64,000 bases of DNA from Rhodosorus marinus (taxonomy: Eukaryota; Rhodophyta; Stylonematophyceae; Stylonematales; Stylonemataceae), in assembly GCA_029953675.1 (NCBI GenBank), contig JAMWBK010000005.1, forward strand, positions 62,001-126,000. The letters run 5' to 3'. Shown here piece after piece: positions 41,704 through 50,640 of the stretch (its first letter is position 1; every line of letters begins with the position of its first letter). A model generated the notes under the pieces. The model saw nothing but the letters and a program-made list of their open reading frames with translations, was not told the DNA's origin and did no database searches. The translations under genes were made by a program, and so were the position numbers.

Positions 41704-42084
41704 CATCAGGGTAGGCAACACAACGTCTATTGACGGCAATGTCAAGGCTTGCAACCGCGGCCCCGATTGGTAGTTTAGTTATGCGTATCTGTTCGCATTA
41801 CGCCCGGCGTAGCACTTAAGGCTATGCTAGTTGCTGTTGTTGTTGTTGTTGTTGTTTTTGTTGTGAGGCTATGCTAGTACCCAGAGCATCTGGAAGCCCG
41901 CGTACACGTTCGCGATGTCCGACCTAGAGCGCAGATTATGAGTTGAGAAGTCTCCAACTGCTACAGTGCTTTCCTCTCTCTTCTCATGTGTTGTACGGTG
42001 AGTTCTGAGTCCTAGTTTCTCCCTAAAGTAGACCGTCAGGGTGGTGATATTCAACGCAATGCAAGGGGCGTTGTCTGTACTCCC
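41704..42084. repeat. Spacer with GTT microsatellite
   Basis: GTT repeats occupy about 41831-41862. Short D-like words (GCGTAGCACTTAAGGCTATG, GCTATGCTAGTA) near 41808 and 41866 flank it, perhaps a dead D tail. No gene is seen. Confidence 0.5.
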
Positions 42085-42210
42085 CGTGAACTTTTTTCAG
42101 TTTGGTGGGGGTGGGGGGGGGGGTGGGGTGGGTTGAAAGGTGGAGGAGTACAGTTGAGCTTTCCCCTCGGGGTTTTTTCTTTCAGCCTCCGATTAAACAA
42201 TTCATTCATG
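42085..42210 (+). mobile_element. A-like 3' end with G-rich satellite
   Basis: Inverse orientation of the 183-bp repeat block: a G-run (GGTGGGGGTGG), AGTACAGTTGAGCTTTCCCC, CTCGGGG, CAGCCTCCGATTAAACAATTC and ATTCATG. It shows that the satellite sequence joins an A-type 3' terminus. Confidence 0.75.
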
Positions 42211-42299
42211 ATAGGCGCTTATTGTCACTCAGCTGATGGTCAGACGCGACCAAGATGGGGGTGCAGAGAATATGGAAGTCGCGGCTCGCAGGGAAATGG

Positions 42300-42307
42300 T
42301 ATATAAG
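42300..42307 (+). promoter_or_regulatory. TATA box candidate for RTX-repeat gene
   Basis: TATATAAG about 300 bases before the ATG at 42608. It would give a 5' UTR of roughly 270 bases. Supported by motif and position only. Confidence 0.45.
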
Positions 42308-42607
42308 CGTGGATCCACGGAATATGCTAGTCTTTGTTCGCGTGATGACTGTCGTGGCCGGTTAGGGTTCTTTGATTACACCACCACACTTCGGCCTCCT
42401 GGAAATGGTAGCGAAGAGAGTGGCGACTGTGAAGATAGGGTTCGGGGTACTGAGAGCGCTCATAGTTTGACGACCGGGAATTGCCTCGCGGGCAAGTTGA
42501 GTGAGAACGATCGGGATCGGAGGAGGGAGGCGCAGGAGCGACGTGAGTGTTTTTTACGCTAAAAACAAGCGATCTGTTGAAGTGAAATTTGCTGGGCATT
42601 GTCAAAG

Positions 42608-44530
42608 ATGGTCCGCTTGTTGTTGGTTTTGGGATGGGCACTTTTATCTTTGAGAGCAGTGCTCGGACAGGAAGCCACTTGCAGCGATCAAAGTTTTTTC
42701 GCCCTTCCGGACAAGGTCAAGTTCATCTTCAACTCGAACAAATGGTATATTGGCTCTGAAGAGAGTTACTGCGTACATATGGTGCCAGCGAGCCACGTAC
42801 TTGACGATGTGATCACTGCAAGTAACAAGCTTGGATTCGTCTGCTTCTCTTCAGTGAATGGATGTATGAAGATGAGGTTCAAAGTTTACCCAGGCTTTCG
42901 GTTGAGGGAGGTTTCCGGCACAATGGGGACTAACGATAAAAAAGTGGGAAGTATCTCGCACCCGATGAAGGAACGGGCTGGTAAGCGTCATGTGAAGTCG
43001 TTATTCTTCTGTCCAGATACGATTCTATCGAGTCAGCTTTGCTGCAAAACGAAAATGTTCATGTCGCCCGAGATGCTTGTCGTTGAGGAGGAAACGGGAA
43101 AGTTCCTTATGGCGCTGCCGTGGGCCAAGAAATGCAAGCTACGACGTAAGAGCGATGTTAGTAGTCGTAATCGCCCGGTGTGCGACGGGGTGAGGATGAG
43201 CTGTCGAAAGGCTAATCGGATCTATGGCACTGAAGGATCCGATGTCATCCATGGAACGGAGGAGACGGATGTGATCTTTGCTCTTGCGGGGAGCGACGAG
43301 ATCCACGGGCTAGGTGGTAGAGACTATATATACGGAGGGAGCGGGGACGACAAGCTGTTCGGTGGCGACAATAAGGACACGCTTCGAGGAGAGAATGGAT
43401 ACGACGTCCTCTACGGCGAAAATGGGGGCGACACACTGTTGGGAGGATATCAAGATGATGAACTGTTCGGAGGCAATGGCCACGACTTCCTAAATGGAGA
43501 GGAGGATTTTGACCGCAGCTTTGGAGAAACCGGCGACGATACGATTGTTTCGTTCAATAAAAGATCTGGTGGTTTACCTCACGACGCGTATTCAAGCGAC
43601 TATATCTCTGGAGGGAATGGGGACGACAGGCTGTTTCCCGACTTCAGGTCAAGTGCTTTTGGCGGTGAAGGAGATGACTATATGGTGGGCGGCTTCCGCA
43701 AATTTGGAGGAGGTGGTAACGATACTATGCTGCACGGACATTTCAACAGTGGCGGTGATGGTGACGATTACATCAAAAGCTTCTACGATGATGTTGGATA
43801 TTCTGATCGTGGAGCAGGGATTGAAGGAGGCGATGGTAACGATGATCTCTACATTGGAGGGGCTGGCCCTCAATCTATTTCTGGTGGTGCGGGAGATGAT
43901 AGGATAAGGATGTCGTCATCTGCGGATTATTTTGGCCAGAGTATTGATGCTGGCCCTGGAGACGACAACGTTACGGCTCTCTCCAGGTTTTCGTACTATG
44001 ATCAGCTGACCGTGAATTTGGGCGAGGGAGATGACAACCTTGAGGCGATAAACTTTTTTTATCTCGACCTCAACGGCAACGATGGCAAGGATTACTTCCG
44101 TGTATCAGGCACACACTTTCTCTATGACATTGACCCCTCGAAGAAGCTAGTTGAGATACACGGAGATGGAGATGACGATATCGTCAAGGTATTCGACACC
44201 AAAGCGACCATTTTCGGAGGCGATGGCGACGACGAAATTGTTGCGTACTATGGGGGAACGGTGTTTGGCGAGGGCGGGAGCGATGATATCCAAGGGAGAT
44301 CCGACCAAGATCATGAAGTGCTAGCTGGAGAGGGAGATGACACTGTCAAGCTGGACGGTGGGAACAACACTGTAGCCGGAGAGAGCGGAAACGATGTTCT
44401 CACGAGCGGGGATGGGGACGACAACATCACCGGGGGAGAGGGGAACGATATCATCGAAAGCGGCGGAGGAAACAACATAGTGGATGGAGGACCGGGCATG
44501 AACATCATCGACGGCGTTCCCGACTACTAG
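42608..44530 (+). CDS. Secreted protein with RTX-type calcium-binding repeats
   Basis: ATG 42608 gives 640 residues; a frame extension to 42599 has no ATG. Residues 1-21 (MVRLLLVLGWALLSLRAVLG) form a signal peptide. An N-domain of about 180 residues with several Cys follows; I do not recognise it. From about residue 205 to the end runs a parallel beta-roll of nonapeptide-like GGxGxD units (for example GGSGDDKLFGG, GGEGNDIIESGGG), many with DD or ND at the calcium positions. In bacteria such units bind calcium outside the cell. Here a eukaryotic N-terminal signal replaces the C-terminal type I secretion signal. No lipase, protease or pore-forming domain is visible, so there is no basis to call it a toxin. 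Cell-surface or wall binding of calcium is a reasonable guess. Confidence 0.85.
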   Translation: MVRLLLVLGWALLSLRAVLGQEATCSDQSFFALPDKVKFIFNSNKWYIGSEESYCVHMVPASHVLDDVITASNKLGFVCFSSVNGCMKMRFKVYPGFRLREVSGTMGTNDKKVGSISHPMKERAGKRHVKSLFFCPDTILSSQLCCKTKMFMSPEMLVVEEETGKFLMALPWAKKCKLRRKSDVSSRNRPVCDGVRMSCRKANRIYGTEGSDVIHGTEETDVIFALAGSDEIHGLGGRDYIYGGSGDDKLFGGDNKDTLRGENGYDVLYGENGGDTLLGGYQDDELFGGNGHDFLNGEEDFDRSFGETGDDTIVSFNKRSGGLPHDAYSSDYISGGNGDDRLFPDFRSSAFGGEGDDYMVGGFRKFGGGGNDTMLHGHFNSGGDGDDYIKSFYDDVGYSDRGAGIEGGDGNDDLYIGGAGPQSISGGAGDDRIRMSSSADYFGQSIDAGPGDDNVTALSRFSYYDQLTVNLGEGDDNLEAINFFYLDLNGNDGKDYFRVSGTHFLYDIDPSKKLVEIHGDGDDDIVKVFDTKATIFGGDGDDEIVAYYGGTVFGEGGSDDIQGRSDQDHEVLAGEGDDTVKLDGGNNTVAGESGNDVLTSGDGDDNITGGEGNDIIESGGGNNIVDGGPGMNIIDGVPDY

Positions 44531-44639
44531 ATGAGTTGATCGTCAACAAAGTGTATACAATCTGCCCTCGTCGAAATGTTCCCCTTGTACGTAAACGTTT
44601 TTGTATGTTGGATGTGCGTGATCTTCGCCTTGAGTAGTT

Positions 44640-45597
44640 TTGTTTTTCGCCTCGGGGTCTTTTCAGGCTACCGGGACTACGGACGATGGAGCGCTGTACT
44701 AGTTGTCGTAGTACCCCCCCGACTAACGGGGTACAAAGGTTCCAGCACTGCCCGACTTCGACCGGACTATGGCAGAGACGACACGACGAGATCTGCTCAG
44801 AGCTGGCACGATGGCTGAACCGTTGGAATTTCCTGGACATCGAACAGGAGCCACAGTCTTACTTCGAGAATTACGGGCTGCGGCCGGATATTATCGCGAC
44901 ACACACAAGGACGTTTCAACGATATGCACTAGATTGCGGAAATGTTTTGCTGAGCATCCTACTGAATATTTGGCGCTCTTGAGGCGTTTAAGTGTCTCCC
45001 TTTGGCGATATTCCAGCGACATGCTTTCCGAGGCGCGCCATCGGCGCCTGGGGTTGCATACTTCCCTCCCTAGTTATTAGTTCATCTTCATGCCTTGCGT
45101 AGCGCTTCAGGCTATGCTAGTAAAGTCCAGATGTGACGGTGATCTCACCGCTGCAGGGCAAGTACCTCGGGAGGAGCAAAGAGGGTATGCGGCTAGGCTG
45201 GCAGAGAACAACAAAATGGCCCACTATAAGGAAGCGATGAGCGTTGAGCAACCCGATGACAAGTTCATCCCGCTGGCGCTGGAGACTTTCGGACGTACCG
45301 GAAAATTGACACAAGACTTTCGTAAGGAAAGTTGTAAACATCGTCTCCACCGAGCGGATGAATTAAGTGATGTACGAGCTGAGCTGAACCGGACTCTTTG
45401 GCAAGGCAACGCGGGGGTGGCATTAGGCACCCTGCGGGTGGACCAGTTGGAGAATCCACTGGTCCCTCTGTTTTCTTTTGAACGTAGCATGAGACCCCAG
45501 TAACGGGGTTGACGTGAGCTTTTCCCTTAGATAGTGATAGAATCCGTGTTGCGCTGCAGTAGGCAGCTGCCTAGTAAAGCTTACGGTTACGTTAGTC
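44640..45597 (+). mobile_element. E fragment, diverged subfamily, split by D
   Basis: RLE end of E: CTSC...HCPTSTGLWQRRHDEI, LRPDIIATHTRTFQRYALD, then a D insertion (44936-45127), then GYAARLAENNKMAHYKEA to the stop in the hairpin CCCCAGTAACGGGG. Compared with other E copies it has many amino-acid changes, and the stop is TAA in place of TAG while the hairpin stem is kept. The tail is GCTTACGGTTACGTTAGTC. Confidence 0.8.
44936..45127 (+). mobile_element. D 3' fragment inserted in E
   Basis: TGCGGAAATGTTTTGCTG to AGTAAAGTCC, with E resuming in AGATGTGACGG. AGAT borders both sides (CACTAGAT and CCAGATG), a possible 4-bp duplication. The nearly unmutated D copy inside a diverged E copy gives relative age. 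Confidence 0.8.
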
Positions 45598-45780
45598 TTG
45601 ACGTGGTGGTTGCCCAGGCATGTTTGAAGTAGTGTTGCGCTGCATTAGGCAACTGCCCAATAAAGGATATGGTCCAGTAAGTTTTTCCCTAGATAGGATT
45701 AGACGTAGTGTTGCGCTGCAGTAGGCAGCTGCCCATTAAAGCTTACGGTTACGTTAGTCTGGGGTTAGTTATAACTTCAA
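45598..45780 (+). mobile_element. Two more E tails in tandem
   Basis: After GTTAGTCTTGACG there is one short E end (TGTTGCGCTGCATTAGGCAA ... CCCAATAAAGG) and a second, longer one (CCAGTAAGTTTTTCCCTAG ... GCTTACGGTTAC) followed by GTTAGTCTGGGGTTAG. Neither carries coding sequence. Confidence 0.75.
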
Positions 45781-46136
45781 AAATGATTGAGATTTTCTCG
45801 TTGAGGTTGATGAGGAGTTTTTAATCAGACATGAGTAAGGAGGAGCCCAAAACACCCTGAGACAGGGGAGGTCACTAACGGCGGAACCGCAAAGCGCGCG
45901 CCTCCAAAGTCAGCCCCGCGTTGTAGACCAAAGCACAAAACTAAGCTGCATCAATTGTTCTGGCACACCTTCCGATTCTTTCTCGAAACGATCAGAAAGC
46001 CAGTCCACACCTTCCAGCTCCACAAAACCTAGACGTTCGCTGACAAGAGTGCCAAACGGATGGGTCAGCGCTGTGGTCTGCACTGATACATTTGTAGGAA
46101 CTTCGCTGTAAATAATATGTTTACGTCAACCCGTAA
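45781..46136. other. No gene seen
   Basis: Spacer upstream of the NLR-like gene with no recognisable repeat. Confidence 0.4.
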
Positions 46137-46205
46137 TGGCAAATGTCGCGAAATCGCAAATGTCGCGAAATCGCAAATGTATCGAAATCGCGCGAAATCG
46201 CGACA
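46137..46205 (+). promoter_or_regulatory. 16-bp tandem repeats upstream of NLR-like gene
   Basis: GCAAATGTCGCGAAATC is repeated two full times and then in altered form (ATGTATCGAAATCGC, GCGAAATCGCGAC). The TCGCGA cores are palindromic. It lies about 200-265 bases before the ATG at 46402, a fair place for factor-binding sites. Function is unproven. Confidence 0.45.
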
Positions 46206-46401
46206 GTTCCATTAAATGGTTGGTTTCTCTTGTCAAAATTAGTCACTTTTAAAAATATTTTCAGATTTTCTCGTTAAGGAGAAAAGACGAGGGACTTGGT
46301 AGAAAAGCAGCATAGTATTGGGATGGGACTGTTGATTGCTGTTTGCAAACGCTGGAGGGGACTTCGGGGTTTGCGATGTTTGGGGTTGCGATTGTTACGA
46401 G

Positions 46402-49400
46402 ATGACGTTGAAACAAGTGCTGGATGTGGTGGACCCGAGCGAAAGGGGAAAGAGACGAAAACGGATGCTTGTTGTACCTGCCTTGCAGGAAGGAATGATT
46501 CTCGACTTCGGAGACAATGAGCGGAGCGAAACGAAACTGTGGAAAGAAATCAAGAGCGCCTGCGAGAATGGGTTGGTGGGTATCGTGGGAGTGGGGGGGA
46601 TGTGCGGTGTTGGAAAGACGACGGCATGCATTGCGGTGGCTGAAAAGGTCCAGAAGGAGAGCGATGAACTAGAGAGCAAGTTGTTTGAAATGGTGCTATG
46701 GGTGCAGCTCAGAAGGAATATGAGCCTCGAAGATGTTGTGGATAAGATGCTGGAGGTTGGGGAGTACGTGAGTGAGGCTGGAGTTAGGCCGCACATGGAG
46801 CGTGGGGATGTCAAACGGGCGAGAGCGTATTTAGAAAAGTCCCTCGAAGGGCATCGACTGTTGGTTTTTATTGACGACGTCTGGAACTCGGAAAACGTGG
46901 AAGGCTTTGTGAGAGCCTTTGGGTCAGCACAGAATGGCAGTGTTCTTGTAATGTCGTCTAGAAACAAAAACGTCTTGCATTTATCTCGTTCAAAAAGTCT
47001 GATATCACTTGATGAGCTGTTGGAGGAGGACGCGCTGGAGCTAATGCGCCGAAAGACAGGAGACAAGTTCGATGAGGAAATGGCGAAGAAAGTATTCAAG
47101 GAAAACGGGAGGGTTGCGATGGCTGTAGGAATCATTGGAGGGTTGGTTGCAATAACAGGCTGGGACTATGTAATTGACAAGTCAGCTACTGAGATGCTTC
47201 TGAAGCAGAACTTTCAACGCTGGAATGCTCTGCATCTTTGTGCACGGCATCAAAAAGACGGAGGGTCGTTGCGAAGGTTGGTAGAGTATGGAAAAGAATG
47301 TATGACAAGCCAAGTATTTGCGCAGTGGCTTCAAGCACAGGAAAATGAGGACTGGAATGTACTGCATTTTTGTGCGGTGCATCAAGGAGATGGAGGAACT
47401 TTGCTAGAGTTGGTCGAATATGGAAAAGCATGTATGCCAAGGGAAGATTTTGGGTTGTGGCTGCAAACACAAAACATGGACGGTTGGAATGTACTGCATC
47501 TTTGTGCACGATATCAAGGAGATGGAGGGACGCTGCTAAAGTTGGTAGACTATGGAAGAAAAGCTATGGCAAGGGAAGTATTTTGGGCGTGGCTGCAAAC
47601 CCCAAACATGAACGGTTGGAATGTACTACATCATTGTGCACGGTATCAAGGAGATGGAGGAACTTTGCTAAAGCTGGTAGAGTATGGAAAAGGATGTACG
47701 ACAAGGGAAGTGTTTGGGGTGTGGCTGCAAGCACAGAACGAGGATGACTGGAATGTACTGCATTTTTGGTCACGGTATCAAAGAGATGGAGGCATGTTGC
47801 TACAGTTGGTAGAGTACGGAAAAGAACGCATGACACGTGAAATGTTTAGGGCTTGGCTGCAAGCGCAGAACATGAATGGTTTGAACGTACTGCAAATTTG
47901 TGCGGAGTATCAGGGAGATGGAGGGACGCTGCTAAAATTGGTTGAGTATGGAAAAGAATGTTCGACACGCCAAGTCTTTGCGCAGTGGCTTCAAGCACAG
48001 GAAAATGAGGACTGGAATGTACTGCATTTTTGTGCGGTGCATCAAGGAGATGGAGGAACGTTGCTAGAGTTGGTCGAATATGGAAAAGCATGTATGCCAA
48101 GGGAAGATTTTGGGTTGTGGCTGCAAACACAAAACATGGACGGTTGGAATGTACTGCATCTTTGTGCACGATATCAAGGAGATGGAGGGACGCTGCTAAA
48201 GTTGGTAGACTATGGAAGAAAAGCTATGGCAAGGGAAGTATTTTGGGCGTGGCTGCAAACCCCAAACATGAACGGTTGGAACGTACTGCATCTTTGTGCA
48301 GAGTATCAAGGAGATGGAGGGACGTTGCTAAAGCTCGTAAAGCATGGAAAAGAAACCACGACAAGGGAAGAGTTCGGGGCGTGGCTGCGAGCACAGAACC
48401 GAGATGCCTGGAATGTACTGCATTTTTGGTCACGATATCAAGGAGATGGAGGGACGTTGCTAGAGTTGGTGGAGTATGGGAAACGATGTATGACAAGTGA
48501 AGAGTTTGGGGCATGGCTTCAAGCACAACAAAATGAGGACAGGAATGTACTGCATTTTTGGTCACGGTTTCAAGGAGATGGAGGGACATTGGTAAAGTTG
48601 GTAGAGAGTGGAAAAGAATGTATGCCAAGGGAAATGTTTTGGACGTGGCTGCAAACACAGAACATTGAGGACTCGAATGTACTGCACCTTTGTGCGGAGT
48701 ATCAAGTAGATGGAAGGACGTTGCTAAAGTTGGTAGCGCATGGAAAAGAATGTATGGCGAGGGAAGTGTTTGGGGAGTGGTTACAAGCACAGGACATGAA
48801 CGGTTGGAATACAATCCATCTTTGCGCATTGCATCAAGGAGACGGAGCGATGTTGTTAAAGTTGGTAGAGTTTGGAAAAGAATGTATGACAAGCGAAGTG
48901 TTTGGGCTGTGGCTGCAAGCACAGGGAAATTATGGGGTGAATGTATTGCATCTTTGTGCGTGTATGAGTGTGGTCCAGTGCCTGGTAGAAGACTCGACGA
49001 GCAGGAGTGAGGTCGCTGAGTTTCTTCTCGGGGCCAACAATGTAGATTGGACTGAACTGGATTATTGTTCACCGCATCAAGAAATCGGAGGGACGTTGCT
49101 AAACTTGGTAGAATATGGGAAAGAATGTATGACAAGCGAAGTGTTTGGGACGTGGCTGCAAGCGAAAAACATGCACGGTTCGAATTTACTGCATGTCGCT
49201 GCGAAATGTCTAGGAGATGGAGGGACGTTGCTAAAGTTGGTAGAGTATGGCAAAGAATGCATGGCGAGGGAAGTGTTTGGGGAGTGGTTACAAGCACAGG
49301 ACATGAACGGTTGGAATACAATGCATGTTTGTGCACGGTTTCAACGAGATGGAGGCACGCTGCTAAAGTTGGTACAGTATGGAAAAGAATGCATGACAGG

Positions 49401-49716
49401 GGAAGTTTTTGGGGCGTGGCTACAAGCACAGGAAGATGATTCCTGGAATGTACTGCATCTTTGTTCAGATGGAGAGACGTTGCTAAAGTTAGTTGAGTAT
49501 GGAAAACGATGTTTGACAAGTGAAGATTTTGTGGCGTGGCTGCAAGCTCAGACAAGTGAGGACTGGAATGTACTGACTTTTTATCACCAAAATCGAGATA
49601 GAGGGACGTTGGAAAAGTTGGTAGAGTATGGAAAACAAAGAATGACAAGTGAAGATTTTGGGGCGTGGCTTCAAGCACAGCACATTGAATGCTTGGGCAC
49701 ATGCGGGGTTGAATGA
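46402..49716 (+). CDS. NB-ARC NTPase with 44-residue ankyrin-like repeats (NLR-like)
   Basis: ATG 46402 gives 1,104 residues; the frame is open back to 46336 without another ATG. P-loop GMCGVGKTT is at about 66-74, kinase-2 LLVFIDDVW at about 153-161, SVLVMSSRNKNVL as sensor region, and NGRVAMAVGIIGGLV where GLPL-type motifs lie. From about residue 273, roughly 19 tandem units of 44 residues follow, with consensus NVLHLCA-x-Y-Q-GDGGTLLKLVEYGKE then CMTREVFGxWLQAQNxxG. The first half of each unit matches the ankyrin pattern; the second adds a helix. Such STAND proteins act as signal-triggered switches, often in immunity; an immune role here is inference. The stop codon lies in an inserted A element, so the C-terminus is altered. 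Confidence 0.85.
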   Translation: MTLKQVLDVVDPSERGKRRKRMLVVPALQEGMILDFGDNERSETKLWKEIKSACENGLVGIVGVGGMCGVGKTTACIAVAEKVQKESDELESKLFEMVLWVQLRRNMSLEDVVDKMLEVGEYVSEAGVRPHMERGDVKRARAYLEKSLEGHRLLVFIDDVWNSENVEGFVRAFGSAQNGSVLVMSSRNKNVLHLSRSKSLISLDELLEEDALELMRRKTGDKFDEEMAKKVFKENGRVAMAVGIIGGLVAITGWDYVIDKSATEMLLKQNFQRWNALHLCARHQKDGGSLRRLVEYGKECMTSQVFAQWLQAQENEDWNVLHFCAVHQGDGGTLLELVEYGKACMPREDFGLWLQTQNMDGWNVLHLCARYQGDGGTLLKLVDYGRKAMAREVFWAWLQTPNMNGWNVLHHCARYQGDGGTLLKLVEYGKGCTTREVFGVWLQAQNEDDWNVLHFWSRYQRDGGMLLQLVEYGKERMTREMFRAWLQAQNMNGLNVLQICAEYQGDGGTLLKLVEYGKECSTRQVFAQWLQAQENEDWNVLHFCAVHQGDGGTLLELVEYGKACMPREDFGLWLQTQNMDGWNVLHLCARYQGDGGTLLKLVDYGRKAMAREVFWAWLQTPNMNGWNVLHLCAEYQGDGGTLLKLVKHGKETTTREEFGAWLRAQNRDAWNVLHFWSRYQGDGGTLLELVEYGKRCMTSEEFGAWLQAQQNEDRNVLHFWSRFQGDGGTLVKLVESGKECMPREMFWTWLQTQNIEDSNVLHLCAEYQVDGRTLLKLVAHGKECMAREVFGEWLQAQDMNGWNTIHLCALHQGDGAMLLKLVEFGKECMTSEVFGLWLQAQGNYGVNVLHLCACMSVVQCLVEDSTSRSEVAEFLLGANNVDWTELDYCSPHQEIGGTLLNLVEYGKECMTSEVFGTWLQAKNMHGSNLLHVAAKCLGDGGTLLKLVEYGKECMAREVFGEWLQAQDMNGWNTMHVCARFQRDGGTLLKLVQYGKECMTGEVFGAWLQAQEDDSWNVLHLCSDGETLLKLVEYGKRCLTSEDFVAWLQAQTSEDWNVLTFYHQNRDRGTLEKLVEYGKQRMTSEDFGAWLQAQHIECLGTCGVE

Positions 49717-49806
49717 ATGGTTTAATCGGAGGCTGAAAGAAAAAACCCCGAGGGGAAAAAAAGACTAAGGGCGGCGAAGAACTCGCGCCTCCAACATCAA
49801 AGCGGG
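49708..49806 (-). mobile_element. A 3' end that truncates the NLR-like gene
   Basis: AATGAATGGTTTAATCGG to the A ORF2 end near ACATCAAAGCG. The TGA stop of the NLR-like gene is in the first bases of the insertion. Flanks GCGGGGTTG (left) and GCGGGTTG (right) look like a short target-site duplication. Reading across the empty site, the frame would stay open for about 17 more codons to a TGA near 49859. Confidence 0.75.
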
Positions 49807-50082
49807 TTGTGGTTAAGGGTCGGGCTCTAGTCCCTCCGGATCCAAGGGAGAGGTCATGAGAGGGCGGAGGGAAGTAGGCTGGTGTTGAGGCTTTGATTAG
49901 ATGGGGCAGTCTCTAGAGTTGCTTGATCTTGGATGCTATGCCAGTCTAGAGTAGAATGCGTCCAGTAGGAGGCTATAGCTGTTCAGTATAGAATATGGCT
50001 GGTTGTCTTCAGTAGCTGATAGATATTCCTGGGCTTGGTTAGAGTGATTAGGATTGGGGGGTCTCCTATGAGGTCGCGCAAT
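49807..50082. other. No gene seen
   Basis: The first 50 or so bases may be the original 3' end of the NLR-like coding region. The rest shows no coding or repeat signal. Confidence 0.4.
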
Positions 50083-50340
50083 GAGGTTACGTTAGTCTGG
50101 GGTAGCTGCCGAATAAAGGCTACGGGGTTACGTTAGTCTGGGGCCTTCGAAAGGCTGGTTTCCAAGGAGCTAATTTCGCCGGAAGATCGGGCGGGAATCC
50201 GGTCTGGAGCGGGAGCTGGATCCGGAGTGTGGTTGCGTGATTTTCCGACGCTCGGGCCGAAAAAACTGAACCGGGCAGAAATGCAGGTGAACATAGGACA
50301 GCTGTTGGGACTGAGGATACCAGCGACACGTTCTCAATTA
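50083..50340 (+). mobile_element. E tail flanked by its own target, then E fragment
   Basis: GGTTACGTTAGTCTGGGG (50083-50102), a 24-base E tail (TAGCTGCCGAATAAAGGCTA), then GTTACGTTAGTCTGGGG again, then an E ORF2 fragment (GAGSGVWLRDFPTLGPKKL, up to about 50320). The layout shows an insertion into E-tail sequence with that sequence repeated on both sides. Confidence 0.75.
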
Positions 50341-50341
50341 A

Positions 50342-50640
50342 ATGCCCTTCTCTAGCTCTAACATGGAGAAGGAAGAGCAGAACTTCCGTCCCCACAGAAA
50401 GAAAGAACTATGCGGTGGAAGAAGAAGCTGCCTTGTGAAGGTTGGTGTAATACCTGATCTGTTCTCTAACATGGAGAAGGAAGAGCAGAACTTCCGTATT
50501 TATAGCCTTCTGCGGATGCCCTTCTCTAGCTCTAACATGGAGAAGGAAGAGCAGAACTTCCGTCCCCACAGAAAGAAAGAACTATGCGGTGGAAGAAGAA
50601 GCTGCCTTGTGAAGGTTGGTGTAATACCTGATCTGTTGTC
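50342..50640 (-). repeat. Duplicated LTR-like end of Gypsy element
   Basis: A block of about 120 bases (GCCCTTCTCTAGCTCTAACA through ATACCTGATCTGTT) occurs at 50343-50463 and 50517-50637, with a partial third piece between. On the minus strand it holds CTATAAATACGG, a TATA-like promoter word. It overlaps the last codons of the pol frame, as Gypsy LTR edges often do. No matching LTR is present at the other end. Confidence 0.55.

Noticed and set aside
42236-42562. 108-codon open frame before the RTX-repeat gene
   Set aside because: It overlaps the TATA candidate and likely 5' UTR and has no recognisable sequence. A GTGAGT at 42543 and AG before the ATG hint at an intron, but joining the exons breaks the frame.
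42608-44530. Annotation as a toxin because of RTX repeats
   Set aside because: Only the calcium-binding repeats are seen; no toxin, protease or lipase domain is visible.
50342-50640. Complete LTR pair of the Gypsy element
   Set aside because: The repeated block is a local duplication at one end only; nothing similar is found near 54000.
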